Source: Oceanicaulis sp. (GTDB taxonomy: Bacteria; Pseudomonadota; Alphaproteobacteria; Caulobacterales; Maricaulaceae). Taken from it: DNA of 64,000 nucleotides. Of this stretch, positions 19,220-29,691 are shown one piece after another. Location: NCBI GenBank assembly GCA_040112665.1, contig CP157796.1, positions 2,319,501-2,383,500 of the forward strand. Reading direction: 5' to 3'. The notes under the pieces are model-generated. The model saw nothing but the letters and a program-made list of their open reading frames with translations. It had not been told where the DNA came from and did no database searches. The position numbers and the translations under genes are program-made. How positions within the stretch are numbered: position 1 is the first letter of the stretch; each line of letters starts with the position of its first letter.

Positions 19220-19253
19220 AACGGCCGGCCCCGGGGCTCCGGAGCCGGCCGTT
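19220..19253 (-). terminator. Intrinsic terminator of glnBA operon
   Basis: AACGGCCGGC (19220-19229) and GCCGGCCGTT (19244-19253) form a 10-bp stem, extended by CCCCGGGGCTCC in the loop region. On the minus strand it is followed by TCATGTCT after a short TT run. It is 20 bases downstream of the glnA stop. Confidence 0.65.
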
Positions 19254-19272
19254 CGGTAAGATGCGGGTGTGA

Positions 19273-20676
19273 TCAGACCTTGTAGTAGAGCTCGAACTCC
19301 ACCGGGTGGGGGTGGTGTTCGATGCGGGTGACCTCTTCCATCTTCAGGTCGATGTAGGCGTCGATCTGATCGTCGTCCATGACGCCGCCCTTCTTCAGGA
19401 AGTCCCGGTCCGCGTCGAGCGATTCCAGCGCTTCGCGCAGGTTCCGGCAGACGGTCGGGATGTCCTTGAGCTCCTCGGCCGGCAGGTCGTAGAGGTCCTT
19501 GTCCATCGCCTCGCCGGGATGGATCTGGTTCTCGATGCCGTCCAGGCCCGCCATGAGCAGCGCCGTGAAGGTCAGGTAGGGGTTGCCCGCCGCGTCCGGG
19601 AAGCGGGTCTCCAGACGCTTGGCCTTCGGGCTGGAGACGTGCGGGATGCGGATCGAGGCCGAGCGGTTGCGCGCCGAGTAGGCGAGCAGGACCGGGGCTT
19701 CGAAGCCGGGCACCAGACGCTTGTAGGAGTTCGTCGAAGCGTTCGCGAAGGCGTTGATCGCCCGGGCGTGCTTGATGATCCCGCCGATATAGTAAAGGCA
19801 GGTCTCCGACAGGTCGGCGTACTTGTCGCCGGCGAAGAGCGGCTTGCCGTCCTTCCAGATCGACTGGTGCACGTGCATGCCCGAGCCGTTGTCGGCGTAG
19901 ATCGGCTTGGGCATGAAGGTCGCGGTCTTGCCGTAGGCGTGCGCCACGTTGTGCACGATGTACTTATAGTACTGCATGTTGTCGGCCATCTTCAGAAGCG
20001 TGGCGAACTTCATGCCCAGCTCGTGCTGGGAGGGCGCGACCTCGTGGTGGTGCTTTTCCGGATTGAGGCCGAGTTCGGCCATCACCGAGAGCATTTCCGA
20101 GCGCATGTCCTGGCCCGAATCAATCGGGTTCACGGGGAAATAGCCGCCCTTGGGTCCCGGGCGGTGGCCCATGTTTCCGCCCTCGATCCGCTTGCCCGAG
20201 TTGTACGGGCCTTCCTCGGAATCCACCTCGTAGAAGGTGTGGTTCTGCTGGGTGGACCAGCGCACGTCGTCGAACACGAAGAATTCCGCTTCGGGGCCGA
20301 AGAAGGCGGTGTCGCCGACGCCCGAGGCGGCGAGGAATTTCTCCGCCTTCTTCGCGGTCGTGCGCGGGTCGCGGTTATACGGCTGCATGGAGCTCGGTTC
20401 GAGCACGTCGCAGATGATCGCCAGCGTGGTCTGCTGGTAGAACGGGTCGATCAGCGCGGTGTCCGGATCGGGCATCAGCACCATGTCGGACTCGTTGATC
20501 GCCTTCCAGCCGTTGATCGACGAGCCGTCGAACATCGTGCCGTTCTCGAAGAAGTCGTCGTCCACCATCGAGGGATCGAAGGTGACATGCTGCAGCTTGC
20601 CGCGCGGATCGGTGAAGCGCAGGTCGACGTACTCGACGTCTTCTTCCTTGATCCGCTTGAGGATTTCTTCCGACAT
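19273..20676 (-). CDS. glnA: Glutamine synthetase type I
   Basis: A 467-residue GSI enzyme that makes glutamine from glutamate, ammonia and ATP in the cytosol as a dodecamer. Diagnostic stretches are [25 protein letters not shown], the [12 protein letters not shown] active-site block, [19 protein letters not shown] and the adenylylation tyrosine in [10 protein letters not shown], so it should be controlled by GlnE. Length is typical. glnB lies 52 bases upstream on the same strand, making the usual alphaproteobacterial glnB-glnA nitrogen operon. Confidence 0.98.
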   Translation of the reverse strand: MSEEILKRIKEEDVEYVDLRFTDPRGKLQHVTFDPSMVDDDFFENGTMFDGSSINGWKAINESDMVLMPDPDTALIDPFYQQTTLAIICDVLEPSSMQPYNRDPRTTAKKAEKFLAASGVGDTAFFGPEAEFFVFDDVRWSTQQNHTFYEVDSEEGPYNSGKRIEGGNMGHRPGPKGGYFPVNPIDSGQDMRSEMLSVMAELGLNPEKHHHEVAPSQHELGMKFATLLKMADNMQYYKYIVHNVAHAYGKTATFMPKPIYADNGSGMHVHQSIWKDGKPLFAGDKYADLSETCLYYIGGIIKHARAINAFANASTNSYKRLVPGFEAPVLLAYSARNRSASIRIPHVSSPKAKRLETRFPDAAGNPYLTFTALLMAGLDGIENQIHPGEAMDKDLYDLPAEELKDIPTVCRNLREALESLDADRDFLKKGGVMDDDQIDAYIDLKMEEVTRIEHHPHPVEFELYYKV

Positions 20677-20728
20677 GGTCAGGTCCCTTTAGGTTAGGCG
20701 AGGTGGATGCGATGAGGTTTGCGTGCGC

Positions 20729-22731
<2,003 letters not shown>

Positions 22732-22796
22732 CCGAACGGCGCGCCCGCGGTTATACGCGAGGCCCGCCCGCGCGAACCCCCGCCTGGAAGCCCCCG

Positions 22797-25079
22797 ATGT
22801 CCGACGACGCCAAGCTCTCGAAGACCGACGAAGAAGCCCTCGCGCTGCACCGCGCCGAGCCGGCCGGCAAGATCGCCCTCAAGGCCACCAAGCCCATGGC
22901 GACCCAGCGCGATCTCGCGCTCGCCTACAGCCCCGGCGTCGCCGCGCCGGTGCGCGCGATCCACGAGAACCCCGACGCGGTCTACGACTACACCTCCAAG
23001 GGCAACACTGTGGCCGTGGTCTCCAACGGCACCGCGATCCTGGGGCTGGGCAATCTCGGCGCGGCGGCGTCCAAGCCCGTGATGGAAGGCAAGGCGGTGC
23101 TGTTCAAGCGCTTCGCCGACATCGACGGGTTCGACGTCGAGGTGAAGTACACCGACGTCGACCGTTTCGTGGAATGCGTGGCCGGGTTCGGCGACAGCTT
23201 CGGCGGGATCAATCTTGAAGACATCAAGAGCCCCGAGTGCTTCGAGATCGAGCGCCGTCTGCGCGAAGAACTCGACATCCCGGTCTTCCACGACGACCAG
23301 CACGGCACGGCCATCATCGCAGCTGCAGGCCTGATGAACGCGTGCGCGCTGACCGAGCGCAAGCTCGAGGACGTTCGCGTGGTGCTGATCGGCGCGGGCG
23401 CGGCGGGGCTCTCGGTGCTCGAGCTGATCAAGTCGCTCGGCGTTCAGCACGACAACGTCACCATCGTGGACGTGCACGGCGTGGTTCATGACGAACGCGA
23501 CGACCTTCACGACAAGCTGCGCGGGCACGCCCGCAAGACCGATCTGCGCACGCTGGAAGAGGCGATGGTCGACGCCGACGTCATGCTGGGCCTGAGCGCG
23601 GGCGGCATCGTGAAGCCCGCCATGGTGAAATCGATGGCGCGCGATCCGATCATCTTCGCGATGGCCAACCCCACCCCGGAGATCATGCCCGACGAGGTGA
23701 AGGCGGTGCGCTCGGATGCGATCATGGCGACGGGCCGGTCCGATTTCCCCAACCAGGTCAATAACGTACTGGGCTTTCCTTATATCTTCCGCGGCGCGCT
23801 CGACGTCCGCGCCAAGACCATCAACGAGGAGATGAAGCTCGCCGCCGCCCGCGCGCTCGCCGACCTCGCCCGCCAGGACGTGCCTGACGAGGTGAGCGCG
23901 GCGAACCGCTCCGAGGGGCTGAAATTCGGCCGCGACTACATCATTCCCTCGCCCTTCGATCCGCGCCTGATCAGCTTCGTGCCGCCCTATGTGGCTCAGG
24001 CGGCGATCGAATCGGGCGTCGCGCGAATCCCGATCGAGGACGAGGACGGCTATCGCCGCAGGCTCGCGCGCCGGCTCGATCCCACCGCCGCGCTGCAGCA
24101 GCGTGTCACCGAGCGCATCCGGGGGCTGGGCAAGCGCATCGTCTTCGCCGAGGGCGAGGAACCGTCGGTCATCCGCGCCGCGCACGCCTTCAAGAGCCAG
24201 GGCCTCGGCGAGCCGGTTCTGGTCGCCCGCGAAGACGTCGCCAGGGCGAACATGCGCGAGCTGGGCCTGCCCGACGGCGAGCTGGAAATCTGGAACGCGC
24301 GGATTTCCGACCGCAATTCGGCCTACGCCGACTGGCTGTTCAAGCGCCTGCAGCGCAAGGGGTATCTGCGCCGCGACGTGCAGCGCCTGGTCAATAACGA
24401 CCGCAACGTCTTCTCCGCCTGCATGCTGAAATTCGGCGATGCGGACGGGATGGTCACCGGCGTGACCCGGCACTTCACCAACACGCTGTCTGACGTCCGG
24501 CTGGTGCTCGACGAGGCGCCGGGCAAGAAGGTGATCGGCCTGTCGGTGGCGATCTCCGGCGGGCGCACGCTGGTGATCGCGGACACCAACGTCACCGAGT
24601 TTCCCGACGCCGAAGGCCTGGCCGACATCGCCGAGGGCGCCGCGCACGCCGCCACCCGGCTGGGGCTCAGCCCGCGCGTGGCGTTCATGAGCTACTCGAC
24701 GTTCGGCAACCCGCCGGGCGACCGGACCGAGAAGGTCCAGGCGGCCGTCGCGCTGCTGGACGAGCGCGGCGTAGACTTTGAATATGAAGGGGAAATGGCC
24801 GTCGACATTGCGCTCGACCCCGATCATCACCGGGTCTACCCGTTCTCGCGGCTGTCGGACGCGGCGAACGTGCTTGTCATGCCGGCGGTGCATTCGGCCT
24901 CGATCGCCACGCGGCTTCTGAAGTCGGCAGGCGGGGCGACGGTGATCGAAGGGCTGCTGATCGGGCTCGAGAAATCGGTGCAGGTTGCGCGGGTGGGCGC
25001 GAGCGTGTCCGACATCGTCAATCTGGCGGGCATGGCGAGCTACGATCTGACCGGTGAGGGCACCGCGGCGGCGGAGTAA
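22797..25079 (+). CDS. maeB: NADP-dependent malic enzyme with C-terminal phosphotransacetylase-like domain
   Basis: A 760-residue MaeB that oxidatively decarboxylates malate to pyruvate with NADPH. The malic domain (about 1-430) shows AYSPGVAAPVRAI, YDYTSKGNTVAVVSNGTA, VFHDDQHGTAII and the nucleotide-binding GAGAAGLSV. The C-terminal Pta-like domain (about 440-750) shows IVFAEGEEPSVIRAA and VNDRNVFSACMLKFGDADGMVTG-type phrases; in MaeB proteins this domain regulates activity by acetyl-CoA rather than acting as a transacetylase. Length matches the family. It is probably transcribed alone or with the upstream repair enzyme. Confidence 0.96.
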   Translation: MSDDAKLSKTDEEALALHRAEPAGKIALKATKPMATQRDLALAYSPGVAAPVRAIHENPDAVYDYTSKGNTVAVVSNGTAILGLGNLGAAASKPVMEGKAVLFKRFADIDGFDVEVKYTDVDRFVECVAGFGDSFGGINLEDIKSPECFEIERRLREELDIPVFHDDQHGTAIIAAAGLMNACALTERKLEDVRVVLIGAGAAGLSVLELIKSLGVQHDNVTIVDVHGVVHDERDDLHDKLRGHARKTDLRTLEEAMVDADVMLGLSAGGIVKPAMVKSMARDPIIFAMANPTPEIMPDEVKAVRSDAIMATGRSDFPNQVNNVLGFPYIFRGALDVRAKTINEEMKLAAARALADLARQDVPDEVSAANRSEGLKFGRDYIIPSPFDPRLISFVPPYVAQAAIESGVARIPIEDEDGYRRRLARRLDPTAALQQRVTERIRGLGKRIVFAEGEEPSVIRAAHAFKSQGLGEPVLVAREDVARANMRELGLPDGELEIWNARISDRNSAYADWLFKRLQRKGYLRRDVQRLVNNDRNVFSACMLKFGDADGMVTGVTRHFTNTLSDVRLVLDEAPGKKVIGLSVAISGGRTLVIADTNVTEFPDAEGLADIAEGAAHAATRLGLSPRVAFMSYSTFGNPPGDRTEKVQAAVALLDERGVDFEYEGEMAVDIALDPDHHRVYPFSRLSDAANVLVMPAVHSASIATRLLKSAGGATVIEGLLIGLEKSVQVARVGASVSDIVNLAGMASYDLTGEGTAAAE

Positions 25080-25225
25080 TCCCCGCTTTATTCGTGGTGG
25101 TCTGCGCCGGCTTCGTCGCCGGCCCGACGGCGCCGCCGTGCGCGATCGTGCCGGCGATGATGGTCCGGGCTTCGAGGAAACATCACCTTTCCGTCACCGC
25201 CATGGAAGCGGAGCGCGGATCGGCC

Positions 25226-25231
25226 TAGCTT
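25226..25231 (+). promoter_or_regulatory. Putative -10 element of the MATE gene
   Basis: TAGCTT in the context CCTAGCTTGG, the same -10 sequence seen upstream of ilvE and nuoA. It is 28 bases before the chosen ATG. The hexamer 17 bases upstream (TGGAAG) is a poor -35, so this is tentative. Confidence 0.3.
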
Positions 25232-25259
25232 GGCCCCCGACGCCAGCGAAGGGACAGCC

Positions 25260-26738
25260 ATGGCCGCGGGCCGATCCGCCAGAGACCTCACGCAAGGTGA
25301 CGTGTTCGGGCACATCGTGCGCATGGTCGCGCCGATGAGCCTGGGCATCGTCGCGATGATGCTGGTCGGGGTGATCGACAGCTACTGGGTGGGCAAGCTC
25401 GGCACCGCCCAGCAGGCCGCCGTCCAGTTCGTCTTCCCCGTGACCATGCTGGTCATGAGCGTGGCCATCGGGCTCGGCGCAGGCGCGGTCTCTGTGGTCG
25501 CGCGCGCAGCCGGGCGCGGGGACGGCGAGCGGACCCGGCGGGTGGCGACCGACGCGGTGACGCTTTCTCTGATCATCGTGGTGTGCACGTCGGCGATCGG
25601 GATTGCGCTGATCGGGCCGCTGTTCCGAGCGATGGGCGCGACCGAGGAGATGATGCCCTACGTACGCGACTACATGACGATCTGGTTCGCCGGTATCGTC
25701 TTCGTGGTCGGCCCGATGGTGGCGGGCAATATCCTTCGCGCGCTGGGCGACGCGATCCTGCCCAGCGCGATCATGATCCTGGCTGCCGTGATCAATATGG
25801 GCCTCACCCCGGTCTTCATCTTCGGCTGGGGCCCGGTGCCCGAGATGGCGGTGCAGGGCGCGGCGCTGTCGTCGCTGATCGCGAATTTCTGCGTCTTCCT
25901 GATCGCGCTCGCCATCATGGTCTTCCGGGAGAAGCTGCTCGATCTGAGCTGGCCGGGCTTTCACGAGATCTTCTGGAACTGGCGCGAGATCGCGCGCATC
26001 GGCGCGCCTGCGGCCGGCTCGAACATGATCGGCCCGGCGGCGAACGCGATCGTGCTCGCCTCGGTCGCCCGGTTCGGCGAGGCAGCGGTGGCCGGGTTCG
26101 GCGTGGCGATGCGGGTGGAGGCCTTCTTCATCATCCCGCTGTTCGCCCTGTCAGGCACGATCGGCCCGATCACGGGGCAGAACGGCGGGGCAGGGCTGAC
26201 CGGCCGGGTGCGCGAGGCCTTCTTCAAGTCCTTCGTCTTCTGCCTCGCCTGGGGATCGGCCATCGCGGTCATTCTGTTTTTCGCCGGCGAGCATCTCGCC
26301 CCGCTTTTCCTGCCGAGCGAAGACGGACGGCAGGTGGCGGAGGTCTTCTGGGACGTCGCGCCGTTCGCAGTCTTCGGCTACGGCGTGGCGATGGCGGCCT
26401 CGGCCGGGTTCAACGGGCTGGGCCGGCCGCTTTACGGCGTGGCGGTGAACGCGCTGCGCGGCTTCGTGCTGATCGCGCCGCTGGCCTGGCTGGGCGGCAG
26501 CCTGGGCGGGGCGACCGGCGCGATCTGGGGCGTGTTCGCCGCAAACCTGATCATCGGCGTGCTGGCGGCGGTCTACGTGCTGAAGTTCGCACCCCTGACC
26601 GCGGTCGAGGGCGGACGCCGGCCGCAGCCCAAACCGGGCAAGCCGGCGGGCGCCGCCCAGGCGGCCTACGCCGAGGGGGAGGCCGAAGCGCCGAGCCCGG
26701 CGATCACCGCCACCAAGAGCCGCGCGGAAGACCTCTAG
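25260..26738 (+). CDS. MATE-family multidrug/cation exporter
   Basis: A 492-residue membrane antiporter with twelve predicted helices in two homologous halves of about 220 residues (MATE repeats at about 15-180 and 240-400). Typical phrases are SYWVGKLGTAQQAA in the first half and GPITGQNGGAG in the second. It should export organic cations or drugs using a sodium or proton gradient. The ATG at 25260 has GAAGGGA upstream, and the -10-like TAGCTT lies between it and a longer in-frame TTG start, which argues against the TTG. A polar Pro/Lys/Ala tail of about 50 residues ends the protein. The last 4 bases overlap the convergent methyltransferase gene. Confidence 0.92.
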   Translation: MAAGRSARDLTQGDVFGHIVRMVAPMSLGIVAMMLVGVIDSYWVGKLGTAQQAAVQFVFPVTMLVMSVAIGLGAGAVSVVARAAGRGDGERTRRVATDAVTLSLIIVVCTSAIGIALIGPLFRAMGATEEMMPYVRDYMTIWFAGIVFVVGPMVAGNILRALGDAILPSAIMILAAVINMGLTPVFIFGWGPVPEMAVQGAALSSLIANFCVFLIALAIMVFREKLLDLSWPGFHEIFWNWREIARIGAPAAGSNMIGPAANAIVLASVARFGEAAVAGFGVAMRVEAFFIIPLFALSGTIGPITGQNGGAGLTGRVREAFFKSFVFCLAWGSAIAVILFFAGEHLAPLFLPSEDGRQVAEVFWDVAPFAVFGYGVAMAASAGFNGLGRPLYGVAVNALRGFVLIAPLAWLGGSLGGATGAIWGVFAANLIIGVLAAVYVLKFAPLTAVEGGRRPQPKPGKPAGAAQAAYAEGEAEAPSPAITATKSRAEDL

Positions 26739-27349
26739 CGCCGCTTCAGCACCCCGCCGAGTTCGGCCTTGCCGCCGAGGGCCGGGTGAGGAAAGGCGGT
26801 GAAGCGGTCAGCCTCCGGCCACGCCCAGCGATCCTCGCTGAAGAGCTCGCGCATCGCGGGCAGCGAGCAGCCATAGGGCGGCCCGCCGCGCTCGTCCTTC
26901 TGCATGAACAGCGCGATCAGCCCGCCGCCGGGTTTGAGCGACTCGAAGGCTGTCGCCTCATAACGCGCCCGATCGTGGGGATGGATGGCGCACAGGAAGG
27001 TCTGCTCCCAGAGAAGGTCGAAGGGAACGGCGGGCCGCCAGTCCAGCCCGTCCGCCTCCATCACCGAGGCGTTCACCCCGGCCGCCGTGATCTGGTCGCG
27101 CTGGAATTTCACCGCGCTGGGCGCGACGTCGCTCGCGGTCACCCTGAGGCCGAGCTTCGCCAGCGCGACGGGCTCGGCCCCGCGCCCGCATCCGGGCACG
27201 TAGATCGAGCTTCCCGCGGTCAGAACGCCGGCCTTGCGAAAGTGCGCGATTGCAGGATGCGGACCGGCCCGCTCCCAGGGCGTATCGTCGTCGCGAAACC
27301 GCGCCTCCCAGTCGAACGGCGTACGGTTTTCAAATTCAGGGTCGCTCAA
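26735..27349 (-). CDS. SAM-dependent methyltransferase, thiopurine methyltransferase-like
   Basis: A 204-residue class I methyltransferase of the TPMT/DUF938-like group. The start region SDPEFENRTPFDWEARF and the block TPWERAGPHPAI match bacterial TPMT proteins, and VPGCGRGAEPVALAKLG is the SAM-binding motif I, followed by VTASDVAPSAV. Later FLCAIHPHDRARY and GGLIALF fit. I chose the TTG at 27349 because GAGAGGA is upstream and homologues begin near SDPEF; an ATG at 27388 would add 13 Arg-rich residues. The natural substrate is uncertain. Confidence 0.82.
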   Translation of the reverse strand: MSDPEFENRTPFDWEARFRDDDTPWERAGPHPAIAHFRKAGVLTAGSSIYVPGCGRGAEPVALAKLGLRVTASDVAPSAVKFQRDQITAAGVNASVMEADGLDWRPAVPFDLLWEQTFLCAIHPHDRARYEATAFESLKPGGGLIALFMQKDERGGPPYGCSLPAMRELFSEDRWAWPEADRFTAFPHPALGGKAELGGVLKRR

Positions 27350-27488
27350 AATCTGTTTCCTCTCAGCAGTTTGCGCGCGTCGCCACATTCGCGCCAGATT
27401 TCGTTCATCTGCAGATCAGCCCCTTCGTGACAGCGTAGCAAAGACGGTGTTGAATATCGCCATTCGGGGACGCAAGAAGGGGACGACA

Positions 27489-28277
27489 GTGAAACAGCTT
27501 GTCATGATCGCCGCGGCCGGTCTCGGTCTGGGCTGCGCGGCGGACGCGCACGCCGACCGGTACTATGACTGCGAAGCGACGATCGTCACTCAGGCCGACG
27601 GGCCGGTGCAGGGTCAGCTCTGGCTCAGCGACCGCGGCCGCGGCGACGCAGTTCAGTTCCGCCGTGTGGCGGGACGCTACGAGTTTACCGAAACGAGCGG
27701 CGCCAGCTGGCGCGACGATCGTGTGAGCTTCACGATCGACGGCGAAGCCGTCTCCGGTCACGCGGAAACAATCGGCGGCGCCGTGCGCTTCACCGGAGTG
27801 TACGGTGACCGTTATGACGGCGTCTGGTGGGCCGACTGCAACGCCGGCGCCTCAGCGCCGGCGTGGTCGCGCGATATGGAAACGGTCGCCGGCGCCGAAC
27901 TCGAACTCAGAGCGTTGCAGGGGCTCGATCTCGATACAGGCGGGATCGTCGCGGTGGGCGCCTCTCAGGACATCGACATCTTTCTCGGGATGTACGAGGG
28001 CCGCATTCCTTTGATCGTCGCCGGGCCGCGTGCGCGCATCAAACTCAGCGAGTCCGCGCCGAGCTTTGAAGAGCTCGAACCCCGCCGCCTCGGGTGTGAC
28101 GGCGTCGCCGCCGAGCGGGTCGGCCAAGGTTTGCCTTTCAGCTCGATCGAGCGCGGATCGGCGATCTGCGTGATGACCGACGAGGGCTATGTCGGCGCGG
28201 TCAGGGTGATCGAGGCGAACGCGGGCGGGGCCCCGTTCCTGCGCTTCTCGTTCGAGCGCTGGGACGTGCTGCGGTGA
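27489..28277 (+). CDS. Secreted protein of unknown function, first of tandem pair
   Basis: A 262-residue protein with a signal peptide (KQLVMIAAAGLGLGCAADAHA) and no domain I recognise. The N-terminal half (about 25-125) is beta-rich with Cys at YDCEAT and WADCNAG, and the C-terminal half (about 145-262) again is beta-rich with LGCDGVAAER and GSAICVMTDEGYVGAV. The GTG start has AGAAGGGG 6 bases upstream. The stop overlaps the leader of the next gene, whose product has the same two-half layout and an alignable C-terminus, so the two look like diverged duplicates. Likely periplasmic or surface exposed. Confidence 0.7.
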   Translation: MKQLVMIAAAGLGLGCAADAHADRYYDCEATIVTQADGPVQGQLWLSDRGRGDAVQFRRVAGRYEFTETSGASWRDDRVSFTIDGEAVSGHAETIGGAVRFTGVYGDRYDGVWWADCNAGASAPAWSRDMETVAGAELELRALQGLDLDTGGIVAVGASQDIDIFLGMYEGRIPLIVAGPRARIKLSESAPSFEELEPRRLGCDGVAAERVGQGLPFSSIERGSAICVMTDEGYVGAVRVIEANAGGAPFLRFSFERWDVLR

Positions 28278-28288
28278 TGGAGGGGATA

Positions 28289-29098
28289 ATGAAAACGCTC
28301 ATCAAGTCTACGCTTCTGGCGGGCGCCGCCGCGCTCTCCACAGCCGTCGCCGCCGACGCTCAGGACTCCATGGCCTGCAGCTTTATCGCCTTCGACCGCA
28401 GCGGGAACCCTTCGATCACCGGCGAAGCGACGCTTCAGCGCAACGTCTCCGCACGCGCCGGGGTGATCGGCTCGATCACCGCGCCGGGCGAGGGGACCCT
28501 GCCGGTCACCGGCGCCTGGGAGGACGGCGCGGCGGTCTTCTATCTCGGCGACGAACGCGAGCCTTTCAGCGGGCGGGAATACCGCGCTAGAAGCGGCGGT
28601 GACGACTGGGTGATCGCCGGGCGCAGCGGAAGCGGCCGAACACCGGTGTTCTTCTACTGCCGCGAAGACGAGCGCGCCGCGCCGCCGCCGCCCGAACCCG
28701 ATCCTGATCCCCGTCCCGAACCTCCGCGTGAGGAGGGGTATGCGGGCGGACTGACGCTGGCGCCGGGGCTGTTCGCCGATCTGGACCGGCCGGCGGTGGA
28801 GGCGGCGTTCTCCTCACGCGCTGATCTGGTCATGGTCGCAACGGCTGAGGAAGCGAGCTTCGTCACGGTCGGCGCGGCGTTGACCGGCGATCCTTACGGC
28901 TTTTCGTCGATGTCGCTCGAGCGGCGGTGCGAAAACGCGCGCGAGCGTGGCCGGCTTTCCGCCGGCGCGATTCCCGAGGTGACGCTGCGGCGCGACGAGG
29001 AAGTCTGCTTCGTAACAGGCGAGGGGCGTCTGGGCGCGCTGATCGTGCGCTCGGTGAACCCGCGTGACGCGGTCTTCGACGTCTATCTGTACGAATAG
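28289..29098 (+). CDS. Secreted protein of unknown function, second of tandem pair
   Basis: A 269-residue exported protein: signal peptide MKTLIKSTLLAGAAALSTAVAADA, a first beta-rich domain with Cys at MACSF and FFYCRED, then a Pro/Glu/Asp linker (PPPPEPDPDPRPEPP, about residues 133-147) and a second domain ending LERRCENAR and EEVCFVTGEGRLGALIV. The C-terminal domain aligns with that of the preceding protein (LExRxxxC, xxxCxxTxEGxxGA). The ATG at 28289 is directly preceded by GGAGGGG. It forms an operon with its neighbour. I cannot assign a function. Confidence 0.7.
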   Translation: MKTLIKSTLLAGAAALSTAVAADAQDSMACSFIAFDRSGNPSITGEATLQRNVSARAGVIGSITAPGEGTLPVTGAWEDGAAVFYLGDEREPFSGREYRARSGGDDWVIAGRSGSGRTPVFFYCREDERAAPPPPEPDPDPRPEPPREEGYAGGLTLAPGLFADLDRPAVEAAFSSRADLVMVATAEEASFVTVGAALTGDPYGFSSMSLERRCENARERGRLSAGAIPEVTLRRDEEVCFVTGEGRLGALIVRSVNPRDAVFDVYLYE

Positions 29099-29113
29099 GG
29101 TGAAGGCAGACGG

Positions 29114-29146
29114 GATCGCGCCTGCGGACCGCGTGCAGGCGCGATC
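29114..29146 (+). terminator. Strong hairpin after the secreted-protein pair
   Basis: A perfect 12-bp stem, GATCGCGCCTGC (29114-29125) and GCAGGCGCGATC (29135-29146), with a 9-base loop, 16 bases after the stop. There is no T-run (TCGTCAAACC follows), so it may stop transcription with Rho or protect the 3' end. Confidence 0.5.
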
Positions 29147-29185
29147 TCGTCAAACCGGCGACCCTGTCGTAAAACCGCCTGCGCT

Positions 29186-29270
29186 GCGGGTGTGGCGGAA
29201 CTGGTAGACGCGCTGGATTTAGGTTCCAGTGTCTTACGACGTGGAGGTTCGAGTCCTCTCACCCGCACCA
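29186..29270 (+). tRNA. tRNA-Leu (UAG anticodon)
   Basis: An 85-base class II tRNA. Acceptor arms GCGGGTG (29186-29192) and CACCCGC (29260-29266) pair perfectly. The anticodon stem CTGGA/TCCAG encloses the loop TTTAGGT with anticodon TAG at 29220-29222. A long variable arm (TGTCTTACGACGT) marks a leucine tRNA. The T-arm is GGAGGTTCGAGTCCTCT-like, and the 3' ACCA is genome-encoded. Confidence 0.97.
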
Positions 29271-29691
29271 TTCAAGCCGGTTCGCCGCAGGCGAAAAAAT
29301 CGATCCGGGGGATCGATTTTAGGCGCAGAATGCCCCGGCAGGGGCTTTCCTGTTCTCCCTCGCCTCCGCTCGGTCGATCCTCCCCCGGCTTGAAGCCGGG
29401 GTGCGGGCGGGCGGTCGCCCTTGCGAACCCTGCGGGCTCGAGGCGGGGCCGCCTCCCATTCTTTCGGCCCTCCCTGCGCGTCTGTAAGTGCCAGAGCCGA
29501 CTGCCGCCTGGGCGGCCGCCAGCGCGTCCCTTCACCCCGCTTTCACATCAACCGCCGCGGGGCCGTTGCGTCCGCAGAATCTGCGTGACATAACGCGCGC
29601 TCGTTTCCGGCCGCCGCCGGCGCGCTCGATCCTTCATGGCCGGGCGTCGCCCGTCAGGCGGCGCCGTATCCATGACAAGGCCTCGCATCCG
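29271..29691 (+). other. 421-base gap between tRNA-Leu and tig
   Basis: No convincing gene. It holds the tRNA terminator at 29296-29320, a small CCCCCGGCTTGAAGCCGGGG hairpin near 29390-29402, and a C-rich stretch with short palindromes. Open frames here run across the tRNA and lack ribosome-binding sites. The tig promoter should lie in the last 150 bases but I see no clear -35/-10 pair. Confidence 0.5.
29296..29320 (+). terminator. Terminator after tRNA-Leu
   Basis: AAAATCGATCC (29296-29306) and GGATCGATTTT (29310-29320) form an 11-bp stem with a GGG loop; the T-run is the end of the stem itself. It is 25 bases downstream of the tRNA CCA end. Confidence 0.65.

Noticed and set aside
29192-29593. 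Open frame running across tRNA-Leu
   Set aside because: Overlaps a perfect tRNA gene and lacks a ribosome-binding site; its low-complexity product has no family features.
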